From the NCBI GenBank assembly GCA_002374095.1, contig DFKY01000012.1, positions 46,351 through 110,350 of the forward strand: a stretch of 64,000 nt of DNA, given 5' to 3'. A program made the position numbers and the translations under genes. Within the stretch, counting starts at the first letter, position 1. Each line of letters opens with the position of its first letter. The stretch comes from Lachnospiraceae bacterium UBA3633 (GTDB lineage: Bacteria > Bacillota > Clostridia > Lachnospirales > Lachnospiraceae). The notes below the pieces were generated by a model that saw only the letters and a list, made by a program, of their open reading frames with translations, was not told where the DNA came from and did not search any database. This document shows, in pieces, positions 50,153-59,333 of this stretch.

Positions 50153-50656
50153 ATGGAAATTAGGAAATCAAAAATAGAAGATTTAGATCGTATAATGGAT
50201 ATCTATAGTTTTGCAAGAAAGTTTATGGCAGAGCATGGTAATCCAAATCAATGGGGGGCAAGAAACTGGCCTCCAATTGATCTAATTAAAAAGGATATAG
50301 AAGAAGGAACTAGTTATGTATGTCTTAATGATAAAAAAGAAGTGATAGGAACTTTTTGTTATATGTATGGTAAAGATATAGAGCCTACATATAAGGTTAT
50401 TAAAAAGGGTAGTTGGATAAGTGATACGCCATATGGTGTAGTGCATCGAATAGCTGGTGATGGTTCTGAAAAAGGAATAGGAGCATTTTGCATTAACTGG
50501 GCTTATGAAAAGTGTAAACATATAAGGATAGATACACATGAAGATAATAAAGTAATGCAAAATCTTGTAACAAAACTTGGGTTCAAATACTGTGGGGTTA
50601 TAAACATCAAAGAAGATAGTTACGATAGACTAGCATATGAGAAGATAGAGACATAA
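50153..50656 (+). CDS. GNAT family N-acetyltransferase
   Basis: A 167-residue GNAT protein. It has an N-terminal helix-strand pattern (EIRKSKIEDLDRIMDIYSFAR), a middle sheet (VIGTFCYMYGKD), the CoA loop around GDGSEKGIGAFCINWAYEK and a final RIDTHEDNKVMQNLVTKLGFKYCG. This matches the RimI/YjaB-like small-molecule acetylases; the substrate is unknown. It lies 15 bp after the large secreted protein gene. Confidence 0.87.
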   Translation: MEIRKSKIEDLDRIMDIYSFARKFMAEHGNPNQWGARNWPPIDLIKKDIEEGTSYVCLNDKKEVIGTFCYMYGKDIEPTYKVIKKGSWISDTPYGVVHRIAGDGSEKGIGAFCINWAYEKCKHIRIDTHEDNKVMQNLVTKLGFKYCGVINIKEDSYDRLAYEKIET

Positions 50657-50664
50657 GAAAATAT

Positions 50665-51390
50665 ATGTTGAAAGTAAAATATGTAAAAATAGATATAGAA
50701 GAGAAGAAAAAAGATAAGCTATATATAGAAGCGAAGAGTATTATTCCAAAAGCATTTAACCTTGCACTTGGATATAAGTCAGAAAAAGTAAAAATTCAGA
50801 CTATACTTAGTAAACTATTGGTTGCAAAAAGCCTTAATTGCAGTGAAGATGATATATATTATAATAAACTTGGTAAGCCTTATGTAAAAGGTAAAAAGTT
50901 TTTTAATGTAAGTCATTCGGGCGATTATATAGTGTATGTAGAATCAGATGATGAAATTGGCATAGATATAGAGCGAATTGAAAAAAGGAATTTAAGTATC
51001 ATAGACCATGCATTTACGGAAGAAGAGAGAAGTTTTATCAAGGGATATAGCGTTAAAGAAGATGTGGCTCGAGATATCAACAATAACTTACTTGCAATCT
51101 TGCTTAATAAAGAGAATATTGAAGAGAGATTTACATATTTATGGACAATCAAAGAAGCTTTATTTAAAGCAAGCGGTACAGATGTATATATAGAACCAAG
51201 TAATATAAAGATACAAAATGTACTAAAAAAGATTATAAATGGTGTAAGTGAAAAAGATGATAGTATAATGATTACAGAGTCATATGAGGGAAAAGAATAC
51301 AATATATGTAGCATTAAGTTTTTAGAATATGTGATAAGTATAGCAAGTACAAAAATGTGCCAAGGTATTGAACTTTCAGAGTATAATTAG
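50665..51390 (+). CDS. 4'-phosphopantetheinyl transferase (Sfp type)
   Basis: Transfers phosphopantetheine from CoA to acyl- or peptidyl-carrier proteins. The 241-residue protein has FNVSHSGDYIVYV, the Mg-binding GIDIERIEKR and the signature WTIKEALFKASG, all as in Sfp/Gsp enzymes (larger than AcpS, ~120). Residues 110-150 hold an insertion between the two halves. No polyketide or NRPS genes are nearby, so the target may be the fatty acid carrier protein. Confidence 0.9.
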   Translation: MLKVKYVKIDIEEKKKDKLYIEAKSIIPKAFNLALGYKSEKVKIQTILSKLLVAKSLNCSEDDIYYNKLGKPYVKGKKFFNVSHSGDYIVYVESDDEIGIDIERIEKRNLSIIDHAFTEEERSFIKGYSVKEDVARDINNNLLAILLNKENIEERFTYLWTIKEALFKASGTDVYIEPSNIKIQNVLKKIINGVSEKDDSIMITESYEGKEYNICSIKFLEYVISIASTKMCQGIELSEYN

Positions 51391-51449
51391 TACAATATAA
51401 GTTATAGAATAAAAAAGTATAAAGGTATAAAATTTTAGGGAGGGAAGAT

Positions 51450-51785
51450 ATGGATAAAGGAAAACTTATTCAAAAAGTAAAGGAATTAATAGCAGCACCA
51501 AGTTGTGATGCAGAACTTAGAGAAATTGCAGGAGAGTGGCTTGACAATATAGGCAATCCCAATGAAAAGGAGAAGTTAGATGCTCTTCTTGGAAATGCAG
51601 AAGCTTGCAAGACGGGTATAGATGGTTGCATCACATTTTTAAAATCAGATATGGGTAAGCAAATCTATGGAGATAAGAGAGATGCTGTGCTTAAGGATGC
51701 GGAGGAAAGAAAGGCAGCTGGTGAAGACACATGCGTATGTGCGGCATGTCAAGCATGTAAAGAGATACTAAAACTTGCAAAATAA
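51450..51785 (+). CDS. Small conserved Cys-rich protein
   Basis: A 111-residue cytosolic protein found, to my knowledge, in many Clostridia and sometimes labelled Hsp90, although it shares no visible Hsp90 domain. It has a helical N-terminal part (LIAAPSCDAELREIAGEWLDNIG), a central ACKTGIDGCITFLKSD segment, and a closing cluster CVCAACQAC (CxCxxCxxC) that could hold a metal or iron-sulfur site. AGGGAGG lies upstream. The function is unknown. Confidence 0.75.
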   Translation: MDKGKLIQKVKELIAAPSCDAELREIAGEWLDNIGNPNEKEKLDALLGNAEACKTGIDGCITFLKSDMGKQIYGDKRDAVLKDAEERKAAGEDTCVCAACQACKEILKLAK

Positions 51786-51797
51786 ATTGGTGGTATC

Positions 51798-52124
51798 ATG
51801 ATAAGCATAGAAGATTTTGACAAAGTAGAAGTACGAGCAGGGACTGTCATAGAATGTAAAATCAATAAAAAAGCAAGAAAGCCAGCTTATGCTCTTAAGA
51901 TTGATTTTGGAGATCTTGGTATTAAAAAATCATCTGCTCAGATAACTGTTCTCTATAAGCCAGAAGACTTGGTTGGTAGGCAAGTGGTGTGTTGCACAAA
52001 TCTTACACCTATTCATGTAGGTGATGTGACAAGTGAAGTGAGAATACTTGGTACGGAATCAGAACAAGGAGTAGTCCTACTTGCACCATTAGAAAAAGTA
52101 AAAAACGGCGATAAGGTTTATTGA
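51798..52124 (+). CDS. csaA: CsaA-like tRNA-binding-domain protein
   Basis: A 108-residue OB-fold protein with the EMAP/tRNA-binding domain signature: VRAGTVIECK at the start, ARKPAYALKIDFG, GIKKSSAQIT and GRQVVCCTNL. It matches CsaA in length and motifs. CsaA is described as a secretion-related chaperone that also binds tRNA. GGTGG precedes the ATG; a terminator follows. Confidence 0.92.
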   Translation: MISIEDFDKVEVRAGTVIECKINKKARKPAYALKIDFGDLGIKKSSAQITVLYKPEDLVGRQVVCCTNLTPIHVGDVTSEVRILGTESEQGVVLLAPLEKVKNGDKVY

Positions 52125-52150
52125 TAGTAAGATTGTCGCATACATAAGAT

Positions 52151-52181
52151 AAATAGAGTTGGGAACAACTCTATTTTTTTT
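52151..52181 (+). terminator. Rho-independent terminator after csaA
   Basis: 11-bp perfect stem AAATAGAGTTG / CAACTCTATTT with a GGAA tetraloop and a T-run. Confidence 0.92.
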
Positions 52182-52209
52182 GCAAAAAAATGTTGATTAT
52201 AATTATAAT
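52180..52209 (+). promoter_or_regulatory. Probable promoter of the Tad operon
   Basis: TTGCAA (52180-52185), 18-bp spacer, TATAAT (52204-52209); a second TATAAT directly precedes it. It implies a 5' leader of about 185 nt. Confidence 0.5.
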
Positions 52210-52275
52210 CTGGATACTAATTAGTAAGTTGTTAAAAACTTTTTTTATTGAGTATAAGAGCTAATTTGGCAAAAT

Positions 52276-52386
52276 ATAGTCATAAATGCGATTATAGTCG
52301 AAAATGTGACTATGAAATATAAAAAATATTATGTTATTTTGATACAAATGCTTGTATCCGAAGATACGAACAACTCTTCCGTATAT
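52276..52386 (+). promoter_or_regulatory. Hairpin-rich leader of the Tad operon
   Basis: The leader contains ATAGTC at 52276 and 52294 and GACTAT at 52308 (a hairpin either way), a perfect stem GATACAA-ATGC-TTGTATC (52341-52358), and a GATACG/CGTAT pair just before the ribosome site. Successive stem-loops suggest RNA-level control. No known riboswitch consensus (including c-di-GMP) was recognised. Confidence 0.4.
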
Positions 52387-52401
52387 GGAGAAAGGAGTAG
52401 G

Positions 52402-52812
52402 ATGTTAGGGTTAATTAACTTAAGCACACTTATATTACTTGGCTATATTGACTTTGTGACTTTCAAAATCCCAAATGTAGTTTTATGTGGATGGCTTGGA
52501 ACATGTATCTTGTTTCATCTTATAGGATGTACCACTCCGCAAGATATTGATTCAAGCATAATAGGCATAGTTATAGTAGCTGGCAGCTATTTTTTACTTA
52601 AGCGTATAGTTTCATGTAGTGCGGGTGATTTTAAACTTTTTGCGGTGCTTATAGTTGCGATTGGGTTAGATAATATGATCACTACATTGACAATAACTTT
52701 ATTAATAAGTTTGTATCCCTTGGTATGTGGTGTGAAAAGAAATCCATTGGCATTTACAGCGTGTCTTGGATACATAGCATTTTTATTAAATGGTCAGAAG
52801 GTGTTGATATGA
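52402..52812 (+). CDS. tadV: CpaA/TadV-type prepilin peptidase (A24)
   Basis: Membrane aspartic peptidase that cleaves the leader of Flp pilins. The 136-residue protein has four or more membrane segments. The two catalytic Asp are in YIDFVTFKIPN (Asp17) and AGDFKLF (Asp76), the reduced GxxD-like pattern of the A24 family without the methylase domain. The start at 52402 is chosen for AAAGGAG just upstream; a longer frame reaches back to 52306. Its stop overlaps the next gene (ATGA). Confidence 0.82.
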   Translation: MLGLINLSTLILLGYIDFVTFKIPNVVLCGWLGTCILFHLIGCTTPQDIDSSIIGIVIVAGSYFLLKRIVSCSAGDFKLFAVLIVAIGLDNMITTLTITLLISLYPLVCGVKRNPLAFTACLGYIAFLLNGQKVLI

Positions 52813-53735
52813 AAGAAAGTATACTTGTATTGAATGAAGACTTGGACTATAGTAAAAGATTTTGTAGTAAAGCCAATCGAATGTATGGCGACAAATATCT
52901 TTTTTTATTCTTGCCCAATCTTGATTCTCTAAAAGAATATATAAAAAAAGAAAATAGTAAAAATTTAATACTTTCAGATTCATTGGCTGAAAAGATTGAT
53001 GATACGTATAATGGTAAAGTTTTCGTGCTTGATGAAGAAAGAAAAGAGATACAAAAAACCGATAATCATTTATCTATATATAAATTTCAAAATATAAAAA
53101 ATATTTTAGAGATAGTAGATGAAAATATAGAAAGAAATGTGATTGAAGATGAAAAACACTTTGCAGATAAATCAAAACTTGTGACATTTTATGGATTTGG
53201 AGGCATGAAGGGTAAGACTGAAATAGTAAAAAAAATTGCGAAATATCTTCAAAAGAAGAGAAGTGTTTTGATTGTGGATATAGATGAGTTTGATAACTAT
53301 AAAGAAAAAAGAGGATTATCGGGCATAATATTTAATTATAAAGAAGGAAAAATGGATAAAGATGTGATAAGAAATGAGATTGTTGAAGATAGAGGGCTTA
53401 AAATGATAAAGTCGGTAACATATCCTGAAGACTTCAACGTGATATCAAGTGCTGATTTAAATGTAATCATAAATGAAACTTTAGATTTGGGCTTCGATTA
53501 TGTATTTGTAAATGCCGATTTTTCATATGTGAAATCACAATATATTATTAACGACTCAAGTTTTGTAGTTTTCCCAGAAGAAAACTTCTTTGAAACTGTA
53601 GATAAAGTAAGGATGTATTTAAAGAATGAATGTAAAATGAGTTCTAAAAAACTTATTATGCTGAGAACAGAAAAAGTCGATAGAGCGTATTTACTTTCTT
53701 TTGCTAAATCAGTATTTGGAGACAAAAATGGATAA
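52809..53735 (+). CDS. tadZ: TadZ/CpaE-like ATPase-fold protein
   Basis: About 308 residues. The N-terminal ~110 look receiver-like (SILVLNEDLDYSKRF). Then a MinD/ParA-like domain has an altered P-loop (GFGGMKGKTEI), followed by VLIVDIDEFDNY and a late segment DYVFVNADFSYVKSQ. TadZ places the pilus machine at the pole or septum. The altered P-loop means ATP hydrolysis may be weak. The ATG at 52809 overlaps the TadV stop. Confidence 0.78.
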   Translation: MKESILVLNEDLDYSKRFCSKANRMYGDKYLFLFLPNLDSLKEYIKKENSKNLILSDSLAEKIDDTYNGKVFVLDEERKEIQKTDNHLSIYKFQNIKNILEIVDENIERNVIEDEKHFADKSKLVTFYGFGGMKGKTEIVKKIAKYLQKKRSVLIVDIDEFDNYKEKRGLSGIIFNYKEGKMDKDVIRNEIVEDRGLKMIKSVTYPEDFNVISSADLNVIINETLDLGFDYVFVNADFSYVKSQYIINDSSFVVFPEENFFETVDKVRMYLKNECKMSSKKLIMLRTEKVDRAYLLSFAKSVFGDKNG

Positions 53736-54903
53736 TATACTTTTTAAAAATGATATAAAGAAGCAGTTGATAGATGAGCTTTCCGATAGTGTTGGGCTTG
53801 ATGAAAAAGAAATACTTGTGGAAATAGACAATAAGATAGATATGATAGAACAAAATGATAGACCTTTTAAGCTTATTGATAAAATAAAACTTAGAAAAAG
53901 TATCTACGATAGTCTTAAAAACTATGATATTTTGACAGAACTACTTGATGATAAAAGTGTTGGTGAAATCATGATTAATGCCTATGATGAGATATTTATT
54001 GATAAAAATGGTAAATATCAAAGATGGGACAAAACATTTGAGTCAAAAGAGCAACTTGACAACATAATCCAGCAGATAGTAGGCAAAATCAATCGTATAG
54101 TTAATGTCTCTAATCCTATAGTAGATGCAAGACTTGCTGATGGATCAAGAGTTCATATAGTCCTTCCACCTATTGCCATAAAAGGTGCCACTGTGACTAT
54201 ACGAAAGTTTCCAGAGAGAATAACAATGCGAAAACTTATAGATTATGGCTCTATAGATAAAGAGACAGCAGATTTCTTAAAAGAACTTGTAAAAGCTGGA
54301 TATAACATATTTATATCAGGTGGGACAGGCTCTGGGAAGACAACATTTTTAAATGCACTTTCAGAATTTATACCAGATGATGATAGAGTTATAACAATAG
54401 AAGATAGCGCAGAGCTTAATATATCGCATGTGAAAAATCTTGTGTCGCTTGAGACAAGGGATAAAAATGTAGAAGGCGAAGGCGAGATCAATATGCAGAT
54501 GCTTATACGAGCGGCTCTTCGTATGAATCCAGATAGGATAGTTGTAGGAGAAGTGCGTGGTAAAGAAGCTCTCGATATGCTACAGGCAATGAACACCGGT
54601 CACGATGGATCACTATCGACAGGCCATGCAAATAGTTCTTATGATATGCTTTCGAGACTTGAAACTATGGTCTTGATGGCAGAGAATCTACCATTACTTG
54701 CCATACGCCAGCAGATTGCGAGTAGTATAGATATATTGGTTCACCTTGTAAAACTAAAAAATAAAAAAAGGGTAGTATATGAAATTACAGAGCTTACAGA
54801 ACTTAAAGGAGACAGTTACACAACGAATAAACTTTACGAATATAATGGAAAAAATCTCGTTAAATGTAACTCGCTTAAAGATACCAGAAAACTTAATCTC
54901 TGA
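53728..54903 (+). CDS. tadA: TadA/CpaF secretion ATPase
   Basis: Hexameric type II/IV secretion ATPase that drives Flp pilus assembly. The protein has ~391 residues. The N-terminal domain ends in a conserved VNVSNPIVDARLADGSRVHIVLPP, followed by Walker A SGGTGSGKTTFLNAL, Asp box ITIEDSAELN, Walker B-like PDRIVVGEVRGKEA and His box NTGHDGSLSTGHANS. The start at 53728 has GGAG upstream and overlaps the tadZ end by 8 bp. Confidence 0.95.
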   Translation: MDNILFKNDIKKQLIDELSDSVGLDEKEILVEIDNKIDMIEQNDRPFKLIDKIKLRKSIYDSLKNYDILTELLDDKSVGEIMINAYDEIFIDKNGKYQRWDKTFESKEQLDNIIQQIVGKINRIVNVSNPIVDARLADGSRVHIVLPPIAIKGATVTIRKFPERITMRKLIDYGSIDKETADFLKELVKAGYNIFISGGTGSGKTTFLNALSEFIPDDDRVITIEDSAELNISHVKNLVSLETRDKNVEGEGEINMQMLIRAALRMNPDRIVVGEVRGKEALDMLQAMNTGHDGSLSTGHANSSYDMLSRLETMVLMAENLPLLAIRQQIASSIDILVHLVKLKNKKRVVYEITELTELKGDSYTTNKLYEYNGKNLVKCNSLKDTRKLNL

Positions 54904-55636
54904 TTATGACATCTATTATATAACTATTGAAGATCTTGTAAAAGGTGGAGCAAATGCAAGTCTTTATGCATGTCTTATATCAATTGCTTTTTATAATAGT
55001 ATTATGATGCTTTTTATAAGTATTCCGATTGCTATAGTGTCACCATTTTTTATGAAAGATGAATATGTGAAGAAAAGAAAAGATAAATTACTACTCGAAT
55101 TTAAAGATTTTTTGCGGATATTAAAATCTTTTTTGGAAGCATCATATTCTGTAGAAAATGCGTTTGCTTTATCAATAAAAGAACTTATGATGCTTCATGG
55201 TAAAGATTCTATGATGGTAAAAGAGCTCAAAGTTATAGTATCGCAACTAAAGCTTAACAAACCTATAGATATTGTATTTAGAAAGTTTGCTGAAAAAACG
55301 CATATAGATGATATTGTAGATTTTTCTGAAGTTTTCACCATTGCAAAGATGCATGGTGGAAATGTGAGTAAAATTATCGGCAATACTATAAGTGTTATAG
55401 ATGACAAAATCAATGTAAAAATAGAGATAGATACAATAACAGCTTCAAAAAGATTTGAACAGAAGCTTATGAATTTGCTACCTTTTCTTATCATTATATA
55501 TATGAACATCTCGTCGGGGTCATTTTTGAGACCATTATATACGACTTTTGAAGGAAGGTTTCTTATGACTTTTGCACTATTTATTTACTTTGTAGCGATA
55601 AGAATTTCAAAAAAAATCTTACAGATTGAAGTGTAA
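54845..55636 (+). CDS. tadB: TadB-like type II secretion F-domain protein
   Basis: Inner membrane platform protein. Two hydrophobic segments lie near the N-terminal third (SLYACLISIAFYNSIMMLFI) and two at the C-terminus, around a cytosolic GspF-type domain (EFKDFLRILKSFLEASYSVENAF, AKMHGGNVSKIIGNT). The true start is unclear: ATG at 54845 (263 residues) or 54779 (285). Both overlap the tadA end, by 59 and 125 bp, and neither has a good ribosome site. Confidence 0.85.
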   Translation: MEKISLNVTRLKIPENLISDYDIYYITIEDLVKGGANASLYACLISIAFYNSIMMLFISIPIAIVSPFFMKDEYVKKRKDKLLLEFKDFLRILKSFLEASYSVENAFALSIKELMMLHGKDSMMVKELKVIVSQLKLNKPIDIVFRKFAEKTHIDDIVDFSEVFTIAKMHGGNVSKIIGNTISVIDDKINVKIEIDTITASKRFEQKLMNLLPFLIIIYMNISSGSFLRPLYTTFEGRFLMTFALFIYFVAIRISKKILQIEV

Positions 55637-55640
55637 AAAT

Positions 55641-57038
55641 ATGAACATCAAAAAGATTTTATTGAAAAATGTTTTACTTCTTAAAGCAAGAGTAAAGAAA
55701 ATAAAAAAGAGGTCAATCTACTGTATTGTGGCAGGGCTAATATTATCGGTCATTTCATTTCTGACAAATAAGAATAGCATTTATGAAAGTCCATATGAGA
55801 TAGCGAGAAGTTCGTACGGGACACAAAAAACTCCATATAATTTACATCTTAGTGCAGAAAACCTTGATAAAGATATGGAGTTTAGTGTCTCTGTATCTTC
55901 AAGAAGGTACGAGAAGGAAGAAGCAGATAAGAAATTTTCAGAAAAAATGGATGAGCTTATTATAGGGATTTTGGGTGAAAATGAAAGTCTTGAAAGAATA
56001 AATAGTAAACTAAATTTTTCTAGCGATATCGGTGATGGAATAAAAGCTAGCTTTACATTTGAACCCAAAATAATAGATGAATTGTACGAAAAGTATGGAG
56101 CAAAGCTTGAGAATAAAAAAGATAAAGCTGCTACTGATAGTGACATAGATGACTTTAGCTATTATGTAAAATATCAAAATGTAATAGATGGTAGTGGAAA
56201 TGTTAAAAATGAAAATTTTAAAGTAGATGAATTCTGTACCGGCTACATAAATGTCCAGTTGTCTACTGAAATAAAAGATAAAGAGACGCCATATAAGTCA
56301 GAAAAGTATATGCTGCCTGTAAGAATAGAAAGTAAACCGTTATCTACGCTTGAGGCATTTAGGGTTGCATTTAAAAAAGAGTTTGAAGAGAAAGATAAAG
56401 ATAGTATATCTAATGATACTATAAAACTTCCAAAGGTTGTCAATAACTTTAGGATTAGATATAAAGAAAAGAAAAACTTAAGCTTTTTACTTATGCCGTT
56501 TTGTGGAATCCTTGTCGCTATCTTACTTGAAGCAAAAGATAAAGAAAAAGAAAGAGATGCAGAGAAAAAAAGAATACGAAGGCTTGAGATTGATTATACA
56601 CAAATTATAACGAAAGTTCTTTTATATGTAAGTAGTGGCATGACTATAAGGAATGCTATGATAAGACTTGCCGAAAGATATCAAAGTGAAAAAAATAAAT
56701 TGAAAAGTGAAAAAAGGGCTGCATATGAAGAATTGATTATAGTAAAGAATAAGCTGAATAGTGGGTATGGTGAGATAAGAGCTTATGAAGAAATGGCACA
56801 AAATATCAACATGCGAACTTATACAAGATTTTTAAATATAGTTATTCAGAGTATAAAAAATGGCAACAAAGAACTAAAAAATATATTAAATATGGAGGTG
56901 CAGGATGCGTTGTATGAAAGAAAACAGCATGCAAAAAAACTTGGTGAGGAAGCGGCGACGAAGCTTGTCTTACCACTCATGATAATGCTTGCGATAATTA
57001 TGGTAATTATAATGGTGCCCGCATTTATGGGCATGTAA
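55641..57038 (+). CDS. tadC: TadC-like platform protein with large extracytoplasmic insertion
   Basis: A ~465-residue protein. The C-terminal ~190 residues are a GspF-type domain (TQIITKVLLYVSSGMTIRNAMIRLAERY, MRTYTRFLNIVIQSIKNGNKEL) followed by a final membrane helix. Before it, a first membrane helix (~residues 25-42) is followed by ~240 residues that should lie outside the membrane (beta-rich, EFSVSVSSRRYEKEE, VQLSTEIKD), then a second helix. Ordinary TadC lacks this insertion. Start ATG 55641, just after the tadB stop. Confidence 0.82.
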   Translation: MNIKKILLKNVLLLKARVKKIKKRSIYCIVAGLILSVISFLTNKNSIYESPYEIARSSYGTQKTPYNLHLSAENLDKDMEFSVSVSSRRYEKEEADKKFSEKMDELIIGILGENESLERINSKLNFSSDIGDGIKASFTFEPKIIDELYEKYGAKLENKKDKAATDSDIDDFSYYVKYQNVIDGSGNVKNENFKVDEFCTGYINVQLSTEIKDKETPYKSEKYMLPVRIESKPLSTLEAFRVAFKKEFEEKDKDSISNDTIKLPKVVNNFRIRYKEKKNLSFLLMPFCGILVAILLEAKDKEKERDAEKKRIRRLEIDYTQIITKVLLYVSSGMTIRNAMIRLAERYQSEKNKLKSEKRAAYEELIIVKNKLNSGYGEIRAYEEMAQNINMRTYTRFLNIVIQSIKNGNKELKNILNMEVQDALYERKQHAKKLGEEAATKLVLPLMIMLAIIMVIIMVPAFMGM

Positions 57039-57048
57039 GGAGGAGAAG

Positions 57049-57246
57049 ATGAAATATTTATTATTAAGAATGAGACAAGAAGTAAAAGAATTTTTAGCAG
57101 ATGAATCTGGTGCAGGGGTTATAGAGCTTGTACTTATAATAGTAGTTCTTATAGGGTTTGTTTTTCTTTTTAAGGATAAGATAGGTACACTTTTAAGCAC
57201 TGTATTTTCAAAAATAAATAGTCAAGCAGAGAGCATATATAGCTAA
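57049..57246 (+). CDS. flp: Flp1-like pilin
   Basis: A 65-residue prepilin. The leader, basic then acidic (RMRQEVKEFLADESG), precedes a hydrophobic helix (AGVIELVLIIVVLIGFVFLFK) with Glu at +5 after the probable cleavage Gly, as A24 peptidases require. It is the likely main fibre subunit. AAGGAGG lies upstream. The stop overlaps the next start (TAATG). Confidence 0.85.
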   Translation: MKYLLLRMRQEVKEFLADESGAGVIELVLIIVVLIGFVFLFKDKIGTLLSTVFSKINSQAESIYS

Positions 57247-59333
57247 TGAAAAAGCTTAATGGAAGCATATCGATATACTTTACATTTGCGATAGTACTTA
57301 TCATATCTGTGATAATGTCAGTGACAGAGCTCGCAAGAATAAATTGTCAAAAGTTGTATCTGCAAATAGCGACTGATGCTGGGCTTGATTCTATGGCATC
57401 TCTTTATCATATTGATTTATATAATTATTATGGGATTTATGGTGTCGAATATAAAACGAAAGAACTTCTTGAGAAAGAATTTTTAAGTTATATTGATCCA
57501 TATTTTAAAGATGGAAATGCTTATCTAAAAAATTGGTATGTAGCTAAAATTGATGAAGACCATATTGACTTAGACTATAAGACCCTTGTAGAAAAAGATT
57601 TACTTGATAAAGATGCTGTGAATTTTATGAAGCTTAAGATGATAGGCAAAACTATAGATTTTCTAGGCAAAAAAGTAATGATAAAAGAAGAAAGTGATAT
57701 AGATAGTGTTACAGACGAAGTCAAATCTATATTTGATGAAGTGAAAAAAGGGAATACTTATGGCGAGGCATATAATAGATATTTTTCTTTTGATAAAGAG
57801 ATACGTGAAGTAGAAGATTATGCAAGAAAAATATCAGATTATATAGATAAAGCAAATATAAAAATAAATAATATAAAAGCTTCTTCAACAAGTGGAACAC
57901 TTAGTAATGGAAAATCTTTATTGGCTAAAATTAACGCTCTTATAGATAATATTACTAATCTTGAGAACGCATTAAATAATTACATCCGAAAGCTGGATGT
58001 CTTAAAAGAAAAAATAAGTCTAAGTGAAAGAAGGTATATATCAGATAAGAACTCTTCTACTTGTAGCTTTGATGAAAATGTATGTAATTTCATAGAAACT
58101 GAATTTGATAGATTTTATTCGTATGTGGATGATAGTAGTGAAGTTGTTGATGAGATCGAAGAGACATTGAGACATTGCGATATAATGAAAGATGTGGTTT
58201 TGAAAGATAAAGAAGAGATACAAACATTTGTAGATATACTTAAAGGCATTGAAGATGATATAAAGGAAGAAAGTAGGTTGCGAGGTGAAGAGAGAGACAA
58301 TGATCTTATAGATTCTTTGAAAGATGAGCGTGATGCCGTAGAAGAGGAGTTTTCAGATTATATAGAGAACTTTCTTGATAATTATAATAATTATAAATTT
58401 GAAAAAATGAACATCATTGTATCTTCATCAGCTCACACAAATGAAGTTAATCTTATCGACAAATTAATTGGCTTTAAAGATGGCGTAATACTAAATTTTG
58501 TTTTGGATAATAGTGAAATAGATAAATTGTCGAGAGTTGAAATGCCTATAAGAAAATTCAATATATTGTCATCAGTAGACAAAGCATCAGTAGAAAAAAT
58601 TATACTTGGTGAATATGGGCTTGATAGGTTTAATTACTTTAGAAAAAGTGAAAGTGGAGAAATTACAAAAAGTGGAAGTAACAATTTTGAAGTAGAGAGA
58701 CTTATAGCGGGAAAGAATAGTGACTATGATAATCTGAAATCTGTGGTAGATAAAATACTTCTTTTAAGGATAGGATTTAATCTATTTTATATATACACAC
58801 ATTCAGAAAAACGAGAAGAAGTAAGGGCGTTTACAAATGCATTGTTTTCAGGGTTTTCGCCACTGCTTGCAGAAGCTATGTTTATACTAGTGCTAACAGC
58901 CTGGGGGACCGCACAAGCACTTGCAGATGTCAAGAAATTACTTGGTGGGCACAAAGTGAATCTCTTGCATACGGAATCTTCATGGACAGTTTCTCTATCA
59001 AATCTTTTAGACATAGCAAGAAATGGAATTGAAAGCTCTGATGATAGAGATGATGAAGGCATGGCACTATCATATAAAGACTATTTAAGGATACTGCTTA
59101 TAGGAGAGAGTCAAAGTGATATTGATAATCGCATGGCCGGTATCATAGAAAGTAATCTGCGAGTATTACAAAACAATTTTGATTTTGATAGACTTATATA
59201 TTCTTTTGATGTGAATAATGACTTTATCTGCAGGCATTTTTTTACGAACTTTGTTTTTGTACCAGCAAAAGATGTGATACTATCTGATGAATACAAGATA
59301 AGTATTAATGCACATAGAAGCTTTTATGAATAA
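57246..59333 (+). CDS. DUF5702-type Tad-associated surface/pseudopilin protein
   Basis: A 695-residue protein. The N-terminal hydrophobic segment (SISIYFTFAIVLIISVIMSVTELARI) resembles a pseudopilin or TadG-like leader, followed by CQKLYLQIATDAGLDSMAS, which is typical of DUF5702 proteins of Firmicute Tad loci. The bulk is long, charged and coiled-coil-like (~residues 150-380), with a second hydrophobic stretch near residue 540 (FILVLTAWGTAQALADV). It is probably a membrane-bound assembly or tip factor. Confidence 0.75.
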   Translation: MKKLNGSISIYFTFAIVLIISVIMSVTELARINCQKLYLQIATDAGLDSMASLYHIDLYNYYGIYGVEYKTKELLEKEFLSYIDPYFKDGNAYLKNWYVAKIDEDHIDLDYKTLVEKDLLDKDAVNFMKLKMIGKTIDFLGKKVMIKEESDIDSVTDEVKSIFDEVKKGNTYGEAYNRYFSFDKEIREVEDYARKISDYIDKANIKINNIKASSTSGTLSNGKSLLAKINALIDNITNLENALNNYIRKLDVLKEKISLSERRYISDKNSSTCSFDENVCNFIETEFDRFYSYVDDSSEVVDEIEETLRHCDIMKDVVLKDKEEIQTFVDILKGIEDDIKEESRLRGEERDNDLIDSLKDERDAVEEEFSDYIENFLDNYNNYKFEKMNIIVSSSAHTNEVNLIDKLIGFKDGVILNFVLDNSEIDKLSRVEMPIRKFNILSSVDKASVEKIILGEYGLDRFNYFRKSESGEITKSGSNNFEVERLIAGKNSDYDNLKSVVDKILLLRIGFNLFYIYTHSEKREEVRAFTNALFSGFSPLLAEAMFILVLTAWGTAQALADVKKLLGGHKVNLLHTESSWTVSLSNLLDIARNGIESSDDRDDEGMALSYKDYLRILLIGESQSDIDNRMAGIIESNLRVLQNNFDFDRLIYSFDVNNDFICRHFFTNFVFVPAKDVILSDEYKISINAHRSFYE

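Noticed and set aside
51450..51785. Hsp90-type chaperone
   Set aside because: At 111 residues with a Cys cluster and no GHKL ATPase motifs, the name sometimes attached to this family is not supported.
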